Positions 41,434-51,006 of a stretch of DNA of 51,006 bases are shown here, piece by piece. The notes beneath the pieces were generated by a model that was given only the letters and a program-made list of their open reading frames with translations, searched no databases and was not told the origin of the DNA. Position numbers and translations under genes: made by a program. Position 1 is the stretch's first letter, and each line of letters opens with the position of its first letter. Origin of the DNA: Saccharopolyspora oryzae (GTDB lineage: Bacteria > Actinomycetota > Actinomycetes > Mycobacteriales > Pseudonocardiaceae); the NCBI RefSeq assembly GCF_027853915.1, contig NZ_JAQGLA010000050.1:1-51006 (forward strand), read 5' to 3'.

Positions 41434-43002
41434 TCAGGCCTTGTTGAGGCCTGGTTTGCCGTCTTCGATGATGAAGGAGGCCAGGGTTTCCACCGGTGCT
41501 CCCGGTTTCGACACGTACGGGAGGACCTTGTAGTCCGCTCGCAGGCCTTCCGGGGTGATCTCGGTGTTGATGTAGCCGCGCTGGTTGCTGTACAGGCGAA
41601 CGTGCGGGTTCTCGCGGAGGTAGGCCTTTTCCTTGTCGGTCAGGTTCGGGGAACCGTCGCCGCCGCTGGTGATCGACGTGGTGGTGAGCTCGGTGCCCAC
41701 GATCCTGTCGCCGTCGTGGATCTCGTTGGCCCAGTGCGTGTGCACGTCACCGGTGAGGACCACGGGGTTGCGGACCTTGGCGCGCTGCCAGCCCTGGACG
41801 ACCCGCTCGCGGGAACCGACGTAGCCGTCCCAGGCGTCCGGGTTGTAGCCCTTCTCCTCGCCGTTGAGGTAATCGATCTCGGCGAACATGACCTGCTGGC
41901 CCAGCACGTCCCAGCGGGCGTTCGACTGCTGGAGGCCCGTGAGCAGCCAGCGCTCCTGCTCGGCGCCGGTGAGGCTGCGCTTCGGGTTCAGGCGCTCCGG
42001 GTCCTGGGTCGGGAACTTGTCGCCGCCCACCTGGTCGTCCCGGTACTGGCGGGTGTCGAGCATGTGGAAGTTGACCAGCCGGCCCCACTGGATCCGCCGG
42101 TGCAGGCGCAGGTCGATGCCCTGCGGCACCTGCGCGCGGCGCAGCGGCATGTTCTCGTAGTACGCCTGGAAGGCGGCCTTGCGGCGCTCCAGGAAGTTCG
42201 GCTGCGGCTTCTCCGGCTTCTCGTAGACCTCGTCGGCCCAGTTGTTGTCGACCTCGTGGTCGTCCCAGACCACGACCCACGGGGCGGCCGCGTGCGCGTG
42301 CTGGAGGTCCGCGTCGGTCTTGTACTGGGCGTGCCGCTGCCGGTAGTTCGCCAGCGTCTCGGTCTCCGGCCCGGCGTGGTCGCGCGGGTTGCCGCTCGGC
42401 GCGACGTAGTCCCCGGCCTTGTACTCGTACTGGTAGTCGCCCAGGTGCAGGATCAGGTCCGGGTGCTCGTCGCCGAGGTGCCGGTAGGCGGTGAAGAACC
42501 CGTGCTCGTACTGCGCGCACGACGCGAACGCCATGGACAGGCTGGTCAGCGCGTTGGGCAGCGGCGCGGTGCGGGTGCGGCCGGTCGGCGACAGCGAGCC
42601 CTCGGCGCGGAAGCGGTAGAAGTAGTCGCGGTCCGGGCGCAACCCGGCCAGCTCGACGTGCACGCTGTGCCCCAGCTCCGGCGCGGCCTGCGCCTCGCCG
42701 CGCTGCACGACGCGCGTGAACCGCTCGTCCTCGGCGACCTCCCACTGCACCGGGAGGGTCTTGCCCGGCATCCCGCCCATGCCGTCCTCGGCGAGCGGAT
42801 CGGCGGCCAGGCGGGTCCACAGCACGACCCCGTCCGGCGCCGGATCACCGGACGCGACGCCCAGCGTGAAGACCTCGCCGCGCCGAGCAGCACCAGCACC
42901 GGGCAGCGCGGCGGCCGGGAACGAAGCAGCGGTGGTCAGCGCAGCGGCGCCGGCGAGCGTTCCGCCTAACAGCACGCTGCGCCGCGAGATGGATTCGGGC
43001 AC
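41434..43002 (-). CDS. phoD: Tat-exported PhoD-type alkaline phosphatase
   Basis: 522-residue phosphatase/phosphodiesterase. A twin-arginine signal (ISRRSVLLGGTLAGAAALTT) sends the folded protein out. The domain has FTLGVASGDP, LHLGDYQYEY, VVWDDHEVDNNWADE, WDVLGQQVMFAEIDY and LTGDVHTHW, the Fe/Ca ligand set of PhoD. GTG 43002 has GGAGG 5 nt upstream. It probably releases phosphate from phosphodiesters in the wall or medium. PhoD is usually induced by phosphate starvation, but no clear PHO box was recognised. Confidence 0.92.
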   Translation of the reverse strand: MPESISRRSVLLGGTLAGAAALTTAASFPAAALPGAGAARRGEVFTLGVASGDPAPDGVVLWTRLAADPLAEDGMGGMPGKTLPVQWEVAEDERFTRVVQRGEAQAAPELGHSVHVELAGLRPDRDYFYRFRAEGSLSPTGRTRTAPLPNALTSLSMAFASCAQYEHGFFTAYRHLGDEHPDLILHLGDYQYEYKAGDYVAPSGNPRDHAGPETETLANYRQRHAQYKTDADLQHAHAAAPWVVVWDDHEVDNNWADEVYEKPEKPQPNFLERRKAAFQAYYENMPLRRAQVPQGIDLRLHRRIQWGRLVNFHMLDTRQYRDDQVGGDKFPTQDPERLNPKRSLTGAEQERWLLTGLQQSNARWDVLGQQVMFAEIDYLNGEEKGYNPDAWDGYVGSRERVVQGWQRAKVRNPVVLTGDVHTHWANEIHDGDRIVGTELTTTSITSGGDGSPNLTDKEKAYLRENPHVRLYSNQRGYINTEITPEGLRADYKVLPYVSKPGAPVETLASFIIEDGKPGLNKA

Positions 43003-43108
43003 GAAGACCTCCAAGTTCGGGAAACGAGATCAACTCTCATCCCGAACGGTGAAGACCCCCTGCCCTCCCGGTGATCACCAGATGAACAAGCCGATCTCCC
43101 GGTGAACG

Positions 43109-43146
43109 CATCAGCGCCCCCGGTCCGGGGACCGGGGGCGCTGATG
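43109..43146 (-). terminator. Terminator of the UbiA operon
   Basis: CATCAGCGCCCCCGGT (43109-43124) pairs perfectly with 43131-43146 across 6 nt, 9 nt beyond the ubiA stop. Confidence 0.88.
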
Positions 43147-43154
43147 GGGTCGGA

Positions 43155-44381
43155 TCAGAGGTAGAAGGCCAGGAAGAGGCAGCCGGCCAGGATCACGCCG
43201 AGGACCATCAGGACCTTGTCCTTCAGGACCACTTCCTCCGGCTCGCCCGCGATGCCCTTGTCGATGTCCACCGCGTAGCGCAGGATCGCCACGACCATCG
43301 GCACGATCGAGATCAGGCCCCAGCGGGAGTTCTCGAACTCCCGGATGTCGTAGGCCCACAGGGCGTAGGCCATGATCGTGATCGCGGCCGCGATGGCCCA
43401 CACGAACCGCAGGTAGGACGGCGAGTACGCCTTCAGCGACTTGCGGATCTTCGCGCCGGTCTCCATCGCCAGCTTCACCTCGGCGTAGCGCTTGCCCGCC
43501 ACCATGAACAGCGAGCCGAACGCGACGATCAGGTAGAACCACTGCGTGATGACCAGGCCGGCGGCGGCACCACCGGCGATGGCGCGCAGCAGGAAGCCGG
43601 ACGCGACGATGCACAGGTCGATCACCGGCTGGTGCTTCAGGCCGAAGCAGTAGCCCAGCTGCACCGCGATGTAGACCGCCATCACGGCCAGCAGCGACAT
43701 GCTGGTCAGACCGGAGATCAGCAGCGATCCGCCGAGCAGCAGCACGCACACCGCGTAGGCGATCGGCACCGGGATCAGCCCGGCCGCGATCGGGCGGTTG
43801 CGCTTGGTCGGGTGCTGGCGGTCCGCCTCGACGTCGATCGCGTCGTTGACGAAGTAGATGCCGGAGGCGGCCATCGAGAACACGATGAACGCCAGCACGG
43901 CGTGCCAGAGCACGGCCGGGTCCAGGATCTGGCCCGCCGCGAACGGCACGGCCAGCACCAGGACGTTCTTCACCCACTGCTTGGGGCGCAGCTCCTTGAT
44001 CAGGCCGGTGACCAGGCCCGCCGTGGTGCCCGCCTTCGCGGTGACCTTCGCGTGGTAGGCGTCCGAGGACTTGTCCTTGATGTCGTCGGACTTCTTCGCC
44101 GCCGGCTCGAGCACCTCGTCGCCGAACTCGGCGCCGATGGTGCCCTCGCCGTCGGTCTCCACCTCGATGCGCTCGGCCTGCGCGGTCTTCTCGTCCGGCT
44201 CGACCGCAGCGTCGGTGCCGGTCGTCTCGCCCGTCTTGCCGGCACCGTTCAGCAGCGCGTCGCCTACGTGGGCACCGTTGCTGCCGCCGGCCTCGGCCGA
44301 CGCATCGGTCTTGCCGGTGTCCGCCTCGGCCGACGCATCGGTCTTGCCGGTGTCGGCCTCGGTTTCGTTCTTGTCAGCCAC
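43155..44381 (-). CDS. ubiA: Decaprenyl-phosphate phosphoribosyltransferase (UbiA-type, DPPR synthase)
   Basis: 408-residue prenyltransferase-fold enzyme, equivalent to Rv3806c, that joins PRPP to decaprenyl phosphate for arabinan precursor synthesis. The membrane domain (about 115-408) has LRPKQWVKNVLVLAVP, the metal motif NDAIDVEADRQHPTKRNRPIAAG and AGKRYAEVKLAM. The mycobacterial enzyme has about 302 residues; here an acidic, Ala/Asp/Thr-rich N-terminal tail of about 110 residues is added, with two copies of ADTGKTDASAE. GTG 44381 has GGAGGAA upstream and overlaps the PAP2 gene by 8 bp. Confidence 0.93.
   Translation of the reverse strand: MADKNETEADTGKTDASAEADTGKTDASAEAGGSNGAHVGDALLNGAGKTGETTGTDAAVEPDEKTAQAERIEVETDGEGTIGAEFGDEVLEPAAKKSDDIKDKSSDAYHAKVTAKAGTTAGLVTGLIKELRPKQWVKNVLVLAVPFAAGQILDPAVLWHAVLAFIVFSMAASGIYFVNDAIDVEADRQHPTKRNRPIAAGLIPVPIAYAVCVLLLGGSLLISGLTSMSLLAVMAVYIAVQLGYCFGLKHQPVIDLCIVASGFLLRAIAGGAAAGLVITQWFYLIVAFGSLFMVAGKRYAEVKLAMETGAKIRKSLKAYSPSYLRFVWAIAAAITIMAYALWAYDIREFENSRWGLISIVPMVVAILRYAVDIDKGIAGEPEEVVLKDKVLMVLGVILAGCLFLAFYL
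44290..44355. repeat. Two 33-bp tandem repeats in ubiA
   Basis: Two near-identical 33-bp units (44290-44322, 44323-44355) encode ADTGKTDASAE twice in the N-terminal tail. They differ at one terminal base, suggesting recent slippage. Confidence 0.9.
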
Positions 44382-44955
44382 GGTTCCTCCGCCGTCTCGT
44401 GAATCGCCGCACGCCCCACGCCACGGCACCGCCGAGCGCAGAACCGGCGACCACATCGCTCGGATAATGAACCCCCAGGACGAGGCGGCTGACCATCATC
44501 GGCGGCACGACCACCGGGGTCAGCTTCTTGCCCGTCAACCCGCCGTAGAGCACCGCAGCGGCCGCCGTGGACGTCGCGTGCGAGGACGGGAAGCTCAGCT
44601 TGCTCGGCGTGCCGACCAGCACCTGGACGCCGGGGTCGGACGGCCGACGCCGGCGCACCACGCGCTTGACTGCGATCGACGCCGCGTGCGCGGCGGCGAC
44701 ACCGGCGGCCGCGGTGAGCCACTCACCGCGGCGCGGGCGGTCCACCAGCGCGCCGATGGCGCCGATGGCCAGCCAGCCGCCGGCGTGCTCGCCGAACAGC
44801 GACATCGCCCGAGCGGTCTTGACCACGGCTGGCTTGGCCAGCGCGCCCTGCACCTTGCGCAGCGCGACGGTTTCGGGTGTGACCGTCGCCGGTGCTTCGT
44901 CGGCGGATGCGGCGACGTCCCCTTCTGGGTTGGTCGCCGTCGTCAGCTCTGCCAC
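44374..44955 (-). CDS. PAP2-family phosphatase (Rv3807c-like)
   Basis: 193-residue membrane phosphatase. Motifs: KRVVRRRRPSD (motif 1), SFPSSHATS (motif 2) and SRLVLGVHYPSDV (motif 3), with three or four spans. In mycobacteria Rv3807c is the proposed phosphatase that converts decaprenyl-phosphoribose-5-phosphate to DPR; the location between ubiA and glfT2 is the same here. GTG 44955 has GGAGA upstream. It overlaps ubiA. Confidence 0.92.
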   Translation of the reverse strand: MAELTTATNPEGDVAASADEAPATVTPETVALRKVQGALAKPAVVKTARAMSLFGEHAGGWLAIGAIGALVDRPRRGEWLTAAAGVAAAHAASIAVKRVVRRRRPSDPGVQVLVGTPSKLSFPSSHATSTAAAAVLYGGLTGKKLTPVVVPPMMVSRLVLGVHYPSDVVAGSALGGAVAWGVRRFTRRRRNRG

Positions 44956-44977
44956 ATCGTCTCCGGGTGGATCGGGG

Positions 44978-46939
44978 TCACTTCTGGTCGAAGGCCTGTT
45001 TCCAGGACTCCGCGCTGGTCAGCTCGGGCAACGCTGCCCGGTAGACGGCGCACAGCCGGGACCACTCCTGGCCCAGCCGCTTGTAGTTGGCCATCGCGCG
45101 CATGCCCAGCCGGCGGAACTCCTCCGGGTCGCGGCGCCGGAACGCCACCCCGCTGCCGTCGGCGTTGGACACGGTCGCGCTGTCCAGGTTGCCCAGCAGG
45201 AACCAGCGAGCGCTGGCCGCGGGCACGTTCAGCTGCGGACGCTCGCCGGCGTCCTTGGCCGGTTCCTTGAGGTTGTGCAGCAGCGCCTTGGACGCGCGCG
45301 CCGCGATCACCGCCGGGTTCACCGGCGGCTTGAGCAGGCCTTCGGCCATGATCGGGTTCGCCGAGGGCGGCGGGAACTCGCGAGCCGACGGCAACGTCTT
45401 GGCGTCGTCGTAGTCCTTGCGCAGCTCCCGGACCTCCGGCAGCGCCGTGCGGAGGCTCTCGAACAGGCCCTCCGGGCCCGCCATGAAGTCCTCCAGCGCC
45501 TTCTGCTGCACCGCGACCGTGGAGTACTCCATCGACAGCAGGTGCCGGAGGGTGAGCTTCAGCCCCTGCTTGATGATGTTGTTCTTGACCTCGTCCGGGC
45601 TGTGCAGCGCGGCCAGGATCAGGCGGTTGCGGGTGTGGAAGTACGCCGTCCAGTCGGTGGCGTCGTTCTTGTCCGTCCACGGCATGTGCCAGATCGCCGC
45701 GCCCGGCAACGTCACCGTCGGGTACCCGCGCTCACCAGCGCGCAGCGAGTACTCGGAGTCGTCGTGCTTGATGAACAGCGGCAGCGGCAGGCCGGTGCGC
45801 TCGATCACCTCGCGCGGGAACAGGCACATCCACCAGCCGTTGTAGGTGGAGTGGATGCGCTGGTGCAGCTTCTTGGTCTTGCGCAGCGGCTTCTTCGCGA
45901 AGTCGTGGTCGGTGACCGCGCCCGGCGCGGCCCGCCAGATGCCCTGGCCGAGGTCGACGACCTCGCCCATGGTGTGCAGCCGCGAGCGGGCCTGCAGGTT
46001 CAGCATCTGGCCGCCGACGATCACCGGGTGCGAGGCGGCGCGGGCGAACGCGTTCGCGCGCAGGACGCCGTCCGGCTCCAGGGCGATGTCGTCGTCGATG
46101 ACCATGACCTGCTCGGCGTCCGAGTTGTAGATGCCCTCGTACATGACGCGGCCGAAGCCGCCCGAGCCGCCGATGTTGTCCTGCTCGATCACGTGCAGCT
46201 TGTCGCCGATCCGGCGAGCCGCCTCGTCGAAGCCCTCGGTGTCGCGGATCTTCTGCGGGCCCTGGTCGGCCACCACGACGCGCTGCACGACCTCCATGAC
46301 CTGCGGGTCCTCGCCCAGCGTCTGCAGGGCGAGCACGCAGTCGGCGGGCCGCATCGTGGTGGTGCCCACGACGACCTGCTGCTTGGGCAGCGGGACGTCG
46401 GTGGTCCAGGCCGCCTCGTCGATCTCCAGCGGCACGTCGTTGGTGAACAGGTCGAACCAGATCCACCCGCCGTCCTCGAACGGCGTCAGCGACACCCGGA
46501 ACTCCAGGGACGTCCAGTCCTGGCTGTCCACCGGGGTGCCCTGCAGGTGGACGCTGTCGCCGTTGGCCTTCGAGCGGTAGACGTCGAGCCGACCGGCCCC
46601 CTTGACCTTCAGCCGCAGCACGACCTCGTCGACCTTGGTCCAACGCTTCCAGTAGCTGGCCGGGAACGCGTTGAAGTAGGAGGCCAGGGAGATCTTGCGG
46701 TGCGCGGGCACCAGCAGCCGGCGCCGCGACACGACGGTGGCGGCGCTGTCCAGCGACGCCGGCTCGTCGATGTACAGCGGGCGGACGTCCAGCGGGTCCT
46801 CGCTGCGCGGGAACACCACGCGCTGCAGGACCTGCTGGGACGACACGTCAGCGGTACCGGAGCGCATCGACGTCACGTCGCTGAGCTTGCTCTCCCCCGC
46901 AGCGGGAGAACGGTCCTCTCGGGGGGTCCGGTCGGTCAC
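44978..46939 (-). CDS. glfT2: Galactofuranosyltransferase GlfT2
   Basis: 653-residue processive enzyme that extends the galactan with alternating beta-1,5 and beta-1,6 Galf from UDP-Galf. An N-terminal beta-sandwich precedes the GT-A domain. The metal motif is Asp282-284 in MVIDDDIALEP, and the acceptor-side pair Asp393-Asp394 lies in IKHDDSEYSLR. His418 in AAIWHMPW is the other metal ligand. Length compares with 637 in M. tuberculosis. GTG 46939 has GGAGGA upstream and follows the glf stop without a gap. Confidence 0.95.
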   Translation of the reverse strand: MTDRTPREDRSPAAGESKLSDVTSMRSGTADVSSQQVLQRVVFPRSEDPLDVRPLYIDEPASLDSAATVVSRRRLLVPAHRKISLASYFNAFPASYWKRWTKVDEVVLRLKVKGAGRLDVYRSKANGDSVHLQGTPVDSQDWTSLEFRVSLTPFEDGGWIWFDLFTNDVPLEIDEAAWTTDVPLPKQQVVVGTTTMRPADCVLALQTLGEDPQVMEVVQRVVVADQGPQKIRDTEGFDEAARRIGDKLHVIEQDNIGGSGGFGRVMYEGIYNSDAEQVMVIDDDIALEPDGVLRANAFARAASHPVIVGGQMLNLQARSRLHTMGEVVDLGQGIWRAAPGAVTDHDFAKKPLRKTKKLHQRIHSTYNGWWMCLFPREVIERTGLPLPLFIKHDDSEYSLRAGERGYPTVTLPGAAIWHMPWTDKNDATDWTAYFHTRNRLILAALHSPDEVKNNIIKQGLKLTLRHLLSMEYSTVAVQQKALEDFMAGPEGLFESLRTALPEVRELRKDYDDAKTLPSAREFPPPSANPIMAEGLLKPPVNPAVIAARASKALLHNLKEPAKDAGERPQLNVPAASARWFLLGNLDSATVSNADGSGVAFRRRDPEEFRRLGMRAMANYKRLGQEWSRLCAVYRAALPELTSAESWKQAFDQK

Positions 46940-46940
46940 G

Positions 46941-48188
<1,248 letters not shown>

Positions 48189-48425
48189 CTACACATCGCT
48201 ACGCGCCGTGTCGATATCACCGCAAATGGCAGTTTCCACGCATTCGCGCAACCTGCGAATACTCACCCCGAGTGAACGGCGCGATACGGTTCGCATCTAT
48301 TCGCCATTGTTATTACCCGTCAGGCGACCCGCCCGGCGTGTCGTGTCCCGAGTAGGATCGTCGCCTGCGTCGACGCGCCCCCGCTCCCCTGCGGATCGCG
48401 AGTGCGGGCGCCGGATTCTGGGGTG

Positions 48426-49685
48426 GTGAACATCGGGGTGGCACGTGCTCGTGACGGGCGGCACCTGCTGGTCGCGGCGATCGCGATCGAGATCCTGGCG
48501 ATCTGGTTCGTGCACTGGATCGACACGCGCGGTTACATCGACACCGAGATCTACCAGCTCGGCGCCCGCGCCTGGCTGCGCGGCTACGACGTCTACGGCG
48601 GCGACCTGACGCCGGAGTCACCGGACTCGGCCACCCTGCCGTTCATCTACCCGCCCTTCGCGGTGCTGCTGTTCGTGCCGCTGACCTGGCTGTCGACCGA
48701 GGCCGCGGTCGTCGTGGTGTCGGTGCTCTCGCACCTGGCGATCCTGGTCACCGCGTACTCGCTGGCCCGCTCGTCGAGCTACCTCGCGCCGCGGGCCGGG
48801 CAGGTGGCGGTGGCCACGGCGGTGCTGCTGCCGTGGTTCACGCTGATCGAGCCCACCCGGGAGACGCTGAACTACGGGCAGATCAACCTGGTGCTGATGG
48901 GGCTGGTGGCGGCCGACTGCCTGCTGCCGCGCACCCGCTGGCCGCGCGGGCTGCTGGTCGGCATCGCGGCGGCGATCAAGCTGACGCCGCTGGGCTTCCT
49001 GCTGCTGTTCCTGCTGCGCCGGGACTACCGGGCGATGGCCGTGACCGGGGCGACCTTCGCCGCGACGGTGCTGGTCGGGCTGATCGCCGCGCCGAAGGAC
49101 TCGGCGGACTGGTGGCTGGACTCGATGTTCTCCACCGGCGACTCCCTCGGCACCGTCTACGCGGGCAACCTGACGCTGCGCAGCCTGCTGGCCAAGCAGT
49201 CGCTGACCGGGTTCACACTGAACTCGCTGTGGGTGCTGGGCTCGTTGGTGCTGCTCGTGCTGGCCGTGCTCGGCATCCGGTACGCGCTGCGGACGTCCAA
49301 CGTCGCGCTGGCGGTGTGCCTGAACGCGATCTGGATCGTGCTGGTGTCGCCGATCTCCTGGTCGCACCACTGGGTGTGGGCCGGGCCGACGCTGGCGCTG
49401 CTGTTCGCCATGTCGCTGCGGAACCGGTGGTACGGCGTGACGATCACGGTGGTGCTGTGCGCGCTGACGGTGCTGTCCGGTCCGCAGTGGTACCTGCCGA
49501 ACACCGGCGACAAAGAGCTGGACTGGACGTTCTCGCAGCAGATCGTCGGCAACGCCTACACGCTGATCGGCATCGGGTTCCTGGTCGCCGCGGCCGTGGC
49601 GCACGTCCGGTTCCGGCCGGGCTCCGCCCGCGCGCCGGAACCCGTCGACGCGGCCCCGACTCCCGCACCGCAGCACGTCCGCTGA
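48426..49685 (+). CDS. GT87 (DUF2029) membrane glycosyltransferase
   Basis: About 419 residues with around ten membrane spans. It has the GT-C layout with the catalytic-side Asp in GYIDTEIYQLGARAWLRGYDVYGG, IYPPFAVLLFVP, and LNYGQINLVLMGLVAADC. Known GT87 members use polyprenyl-phosphate mannose or arabinose (PimE, MptC, AftC). Beside the galactan and arabinan genes an arabinofuranosyltransferase or mannosyltransferase role is plausible but open. The start is uncertain (GTG 48426, or upstream GTG 48402). It diverges from glf across about 290 bp. Confidence 0.85.
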   Translation: MNIGVARARDGRHLLVAAIAIEILAIWFVHWIDTRGYIDTEIYQLGARAWLRGYDVYGGDLTPESPDSATLPFIYPPFAVLLFVPLTWLSTEAAVVVVSVLSHLAILVTAYSLARSSSYLAPRAGQVAVATAVLLPWFTLIEPTRETLNYGQINLVLMGLVAADCLLPRTRWPRGLLVGIAAAIKLTPLGFLLLFLLRRDYRAMAVTGATFAATVLVGLIAAPKDSADWWLDSMFSTGDSLGTVYAGNLTLRSLLAKQSLTGFTLNSLWVLGSLVLLVLAVLGIRYALRTSNVALAVCLNAIWIVLVSPISWSHHWVWAGPTLALLFAMSLRNRWYGVTITVVLCALTVLSGPQWYLPNTGDKELDWTFSQQIVGNAYTLIGIGFLVAAAVAHVRFRPGSARAPEPVDAAPTPAPQHVR

Positions 49686-49722
49686 CACGTACCGGCGTGT
49701 CGTCACCCGACACACCGACACC

Positions 49723-49799
49723 TGTGGACAAGTCGTCCGCCCTGTGCAGAACTTCCGCGATTTCAATGGAAATCGGACCTCTGATTTCCATTGAAATCG
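49723..49799. repeat. Palindromic repeat locus F with DnaA-box-like pair
   Basis: TGTGGACAA (49723-49731) and TGTGCAGAA (49743-49751), 20 bp apart, precede ATTTCAATGGAAATC (49760-49774) and its reverse complement (49783-49797), centred 24 bp apart. About 80 bp align with locus B. Confidence 0.87.
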
Positions 49800-49955
49800 T
49801 GGAGATCCCCGGGTCGGGTCCACAGGGGACGGCGGGTGGTCACCCGGACAGAGCAGTTGACCAGCGGCTGATCGGAGCCGCCCGCATACTCGCTTCGGTC
49901 CACGAAGCGGTTCCGGCATCCGGCCGGTGCCGACGCGCGGAAGCGAGGTACTGCG

Positions 49956-50978
49956 ATGCGTCTCCGGCTGGGTCTTCCGATCGCGCTGCTGCTGGCCGCG
50001 ACCGCACTTCCCGCTGCCAGCGCCGCCACCCCGGAGTCGAGCACCCGGATTCCGCTGCGCGACGCGCCGCTGGACCGCTCCGAAACGCGCGAAGTGCGCA
50101 CCCCGGCACCCTTCGACCTGGTCGGAGTCGCCTGGCGCGGGCCGGCACCGGACCGCGTCGAGGTGCGGACCCGCGGTGCCGGCGAGTGGAGCGAGTGGAC
50201 CCGGCTGGATCCGGACGCCGGCGGTAGCGAACCGCTGTGGGCCGGGCGCGCCGACACCGCGCAGGTGCGCGCCAGCCGAGGCGGTGCCGACGTGACCGGC
50301 GAGCTGGAGCTCGTCGCCATCGACCCCGGCACGCGACCCGCCGCAGCGCCGGGAACGCGGATCGCCGGGGCGCCGCCGGTCGTCTCGCGGGCGCAGTGGG
50401 GCGCCGACGAGAGCCTGATGACCTGGCCGATCGAGCGCACCCGGACCAAGGCCGTGACCGTGCACCACACCGCGGGCACCAACGACTACAGCTGCGCGCA
50501 GTCCGCCGACCTCGTGCGGGCGATCTACCGCTACCACGCGGTCGAGCTGAAGTGGGGCGACATCGGCTACCACGCGCTGGTGGACAAGTGCGGCACCGTC
50601 TTCGAGGGACGCGCGGGTGGTCTGAGCGGTGACGTCATCGGCGGGCACGCGCGGGGCTTCAACCGCGAGACGTTCGGCGTGTCGATGCTCGGCAACTACG
50701 ACCGGGCGAAGCCGAGCAGCAAGACCGTCGAGTCGGTCTCCGAGATCAGCGCCTGGAAGCTCGGCACCGCCGGGGTGCGGGCCGACGGCCAGACCCAGCT
50801 GACGGCCGAACCGGCGGACAACTCGCAGCACCCGGCCGGTGCCGTGGTCACGCTGCCGACGATCTTCGGGCACCGGGACGTCAGCAAAACGGCCTGCCCG
50901 GGCAAGAACGGCTACGCGGAGCTCGGACCCATCCGGGCCCGCGCCGCCGTCCTCCAGCAGCGCGCCGACCGTCCATGA
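49956..50978 (+). CDS. Secreted PGRP-type N-acetylmuramoyl-L-alanine amidase (Rv3811-like)
   Basis: 340-residue exported zinc amidase. A signal peptide (MRLRLGLPIALLLAATALPAASA) is followed by a beta-rich region (about 30-125) and the PGRP/amidase-2 domain with RAQWGADESL, the zinc His pair VHHTAG and FGHRDVSKTACPG (His and Cys ligands), and IGYHALVDKCGTVFEGRAGG. It cleaves the stem peptide from muramic acid. GAGG lies 7 nt before the ATG. The location after the glf operon matches Rv3811. Confidence 0.93.
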   Translation: MRLRLGLPIALLLAATALPAASAATPESSTRIPLRDAPLDRSETREVRTPAPFDLVGVAWRGPAPDRVEVRTRGAGEWSEWTRLDPDAGGSEPLWAGRADTAQVRASRGGADVTGELELVAIDPGTRPAAAPGTRIAGAPPVVSRAQWGADESLMTWPIERTRTKAVTVHHTAGTNDYSCAQSADLVRAIYRYHAVELKWGDIGYHALVDKCGTVFEGRAGGLSGDVIGGHARGFNRETFGVSMLGNYDRAKPSSKTVESVSEISAWKLGTAGVRADGQTQLTAEPADNSQHPAGAVVTLPTIFGHRDVSKTACPGKNGYAELGPIRARAAVLQQRADRP

Positions 50979-50985
50979 TCATTTA

Positions 50986-51003
50986 CAGTTTCAATTGAAA
51001 CTG
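50986..51003. repeat. Palindromic repeat, locus G (runs to the window edge)
   Basis: CAGTTTCAATTGAAACTG sits 8 bp after the amidase stop. Since other loci are pairs, a second copy may lie beyond the window. Confidence 0.85.
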
Positions 51004-51006
51004 CGG

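Overview
The window comes from a high-GC actinomycete, most likely a Pseudonocardiaceae member such as Saccharopolyspora or a close relative. That placement is inferred from gene families and codon use; no database search was run. The evidence is a near-complete arabinogalactan (AG) gene set in an order resembling M. tuberculosis Rv3777-Rv3811 (recalled from memory), Pseudonocardiaceae-style small genes (XRE/DUF5753 plus DUF397), and no mycolate genes where mycobacteria carry pks13, fadD32 and fbp. A cell wall with AG but no mycolic acids fits that family.

Layout. 1-13.7 kb is mixed accessory and housekeeping sequence: a KDPG aldolase, a small divergent regulatory locus (zinc-finger-like protein and TM protein against XRE-DUF397), a DrrAB-type ABC exporter divergent from a MarR regulator, tRNA-Ser(TGA), a DUF4242 protein, an F420-type LLM oxidoreductase, an ABM monooxygenase, a VanX-like lipoprotein, a DUF899 protein divergent from an operator-controlled alpha/beta hydrolase, a degenerate isochorismatase-fold protein divergent from a VOC protein, a DUF4352-like lipoprotein and a secreted EEP-family protein. 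13.9-18.7 kb holds a secreted M28 aminopeptidase, a quinone oxidoreductase, a class V aminotransferase-fold protein and the proteasome activator Bpa. 18.9-41.4 kb is the AG core: Wzm, Wzt and GlfT1; a first Emb; a small conserved protein and an LppP/LprE lipoprotein; GtrA divergent from two tandem DprE1 copies plus DprE2; two DUF4232 lipoproteins; two tandem Emb proteins; then an overlapping GT2-GtrA-flavoprotein cassette. 41.4-51 kb holds a Tat-exported PhoD, the UbiA-PAP2-GlfT2-Glf operon, a GT87 membrane glycosyltransferase and a PGRP-type amidase.

How it works together. UbiA and the PAP2 phosphatase probably supply decaprenyl-phosphoribose/ribose, and DprE1 with DprE2 epimerise it to the arabinose donor DPA. 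The Emb proteins polymerise arabinan outside the membrane. Glf makes UDP-Galf, GlfT1 and GlfT2 build the galactan on its lipid carrier, and Wzm-Wzt exports it.

The most striking non-genic signal is a dense family of AT-rich palindromes based on GTTTCAATTGAAAC or ATTTC(C)ATTGAAAT. They occur as phased pairs at six loci between 13.8 and 49.8 kb, with a further copy at the window edge. They resemble parS/Noc-type sites but with a changed centre. Two loci carry a conserved pair of DnaA-box-like sequences next to the palindromes, and one locus lies in frame inside an emb gene. Other signals are two CRP-like operators at identical distances from paralogous lipoprotein genes, a repressor-type operator pair over a promoter, a repeated family of CGTGAG-type hairpins, and about a dozen apparently leaderless genes with a TANNNT box 6-9 nt before the start codon.
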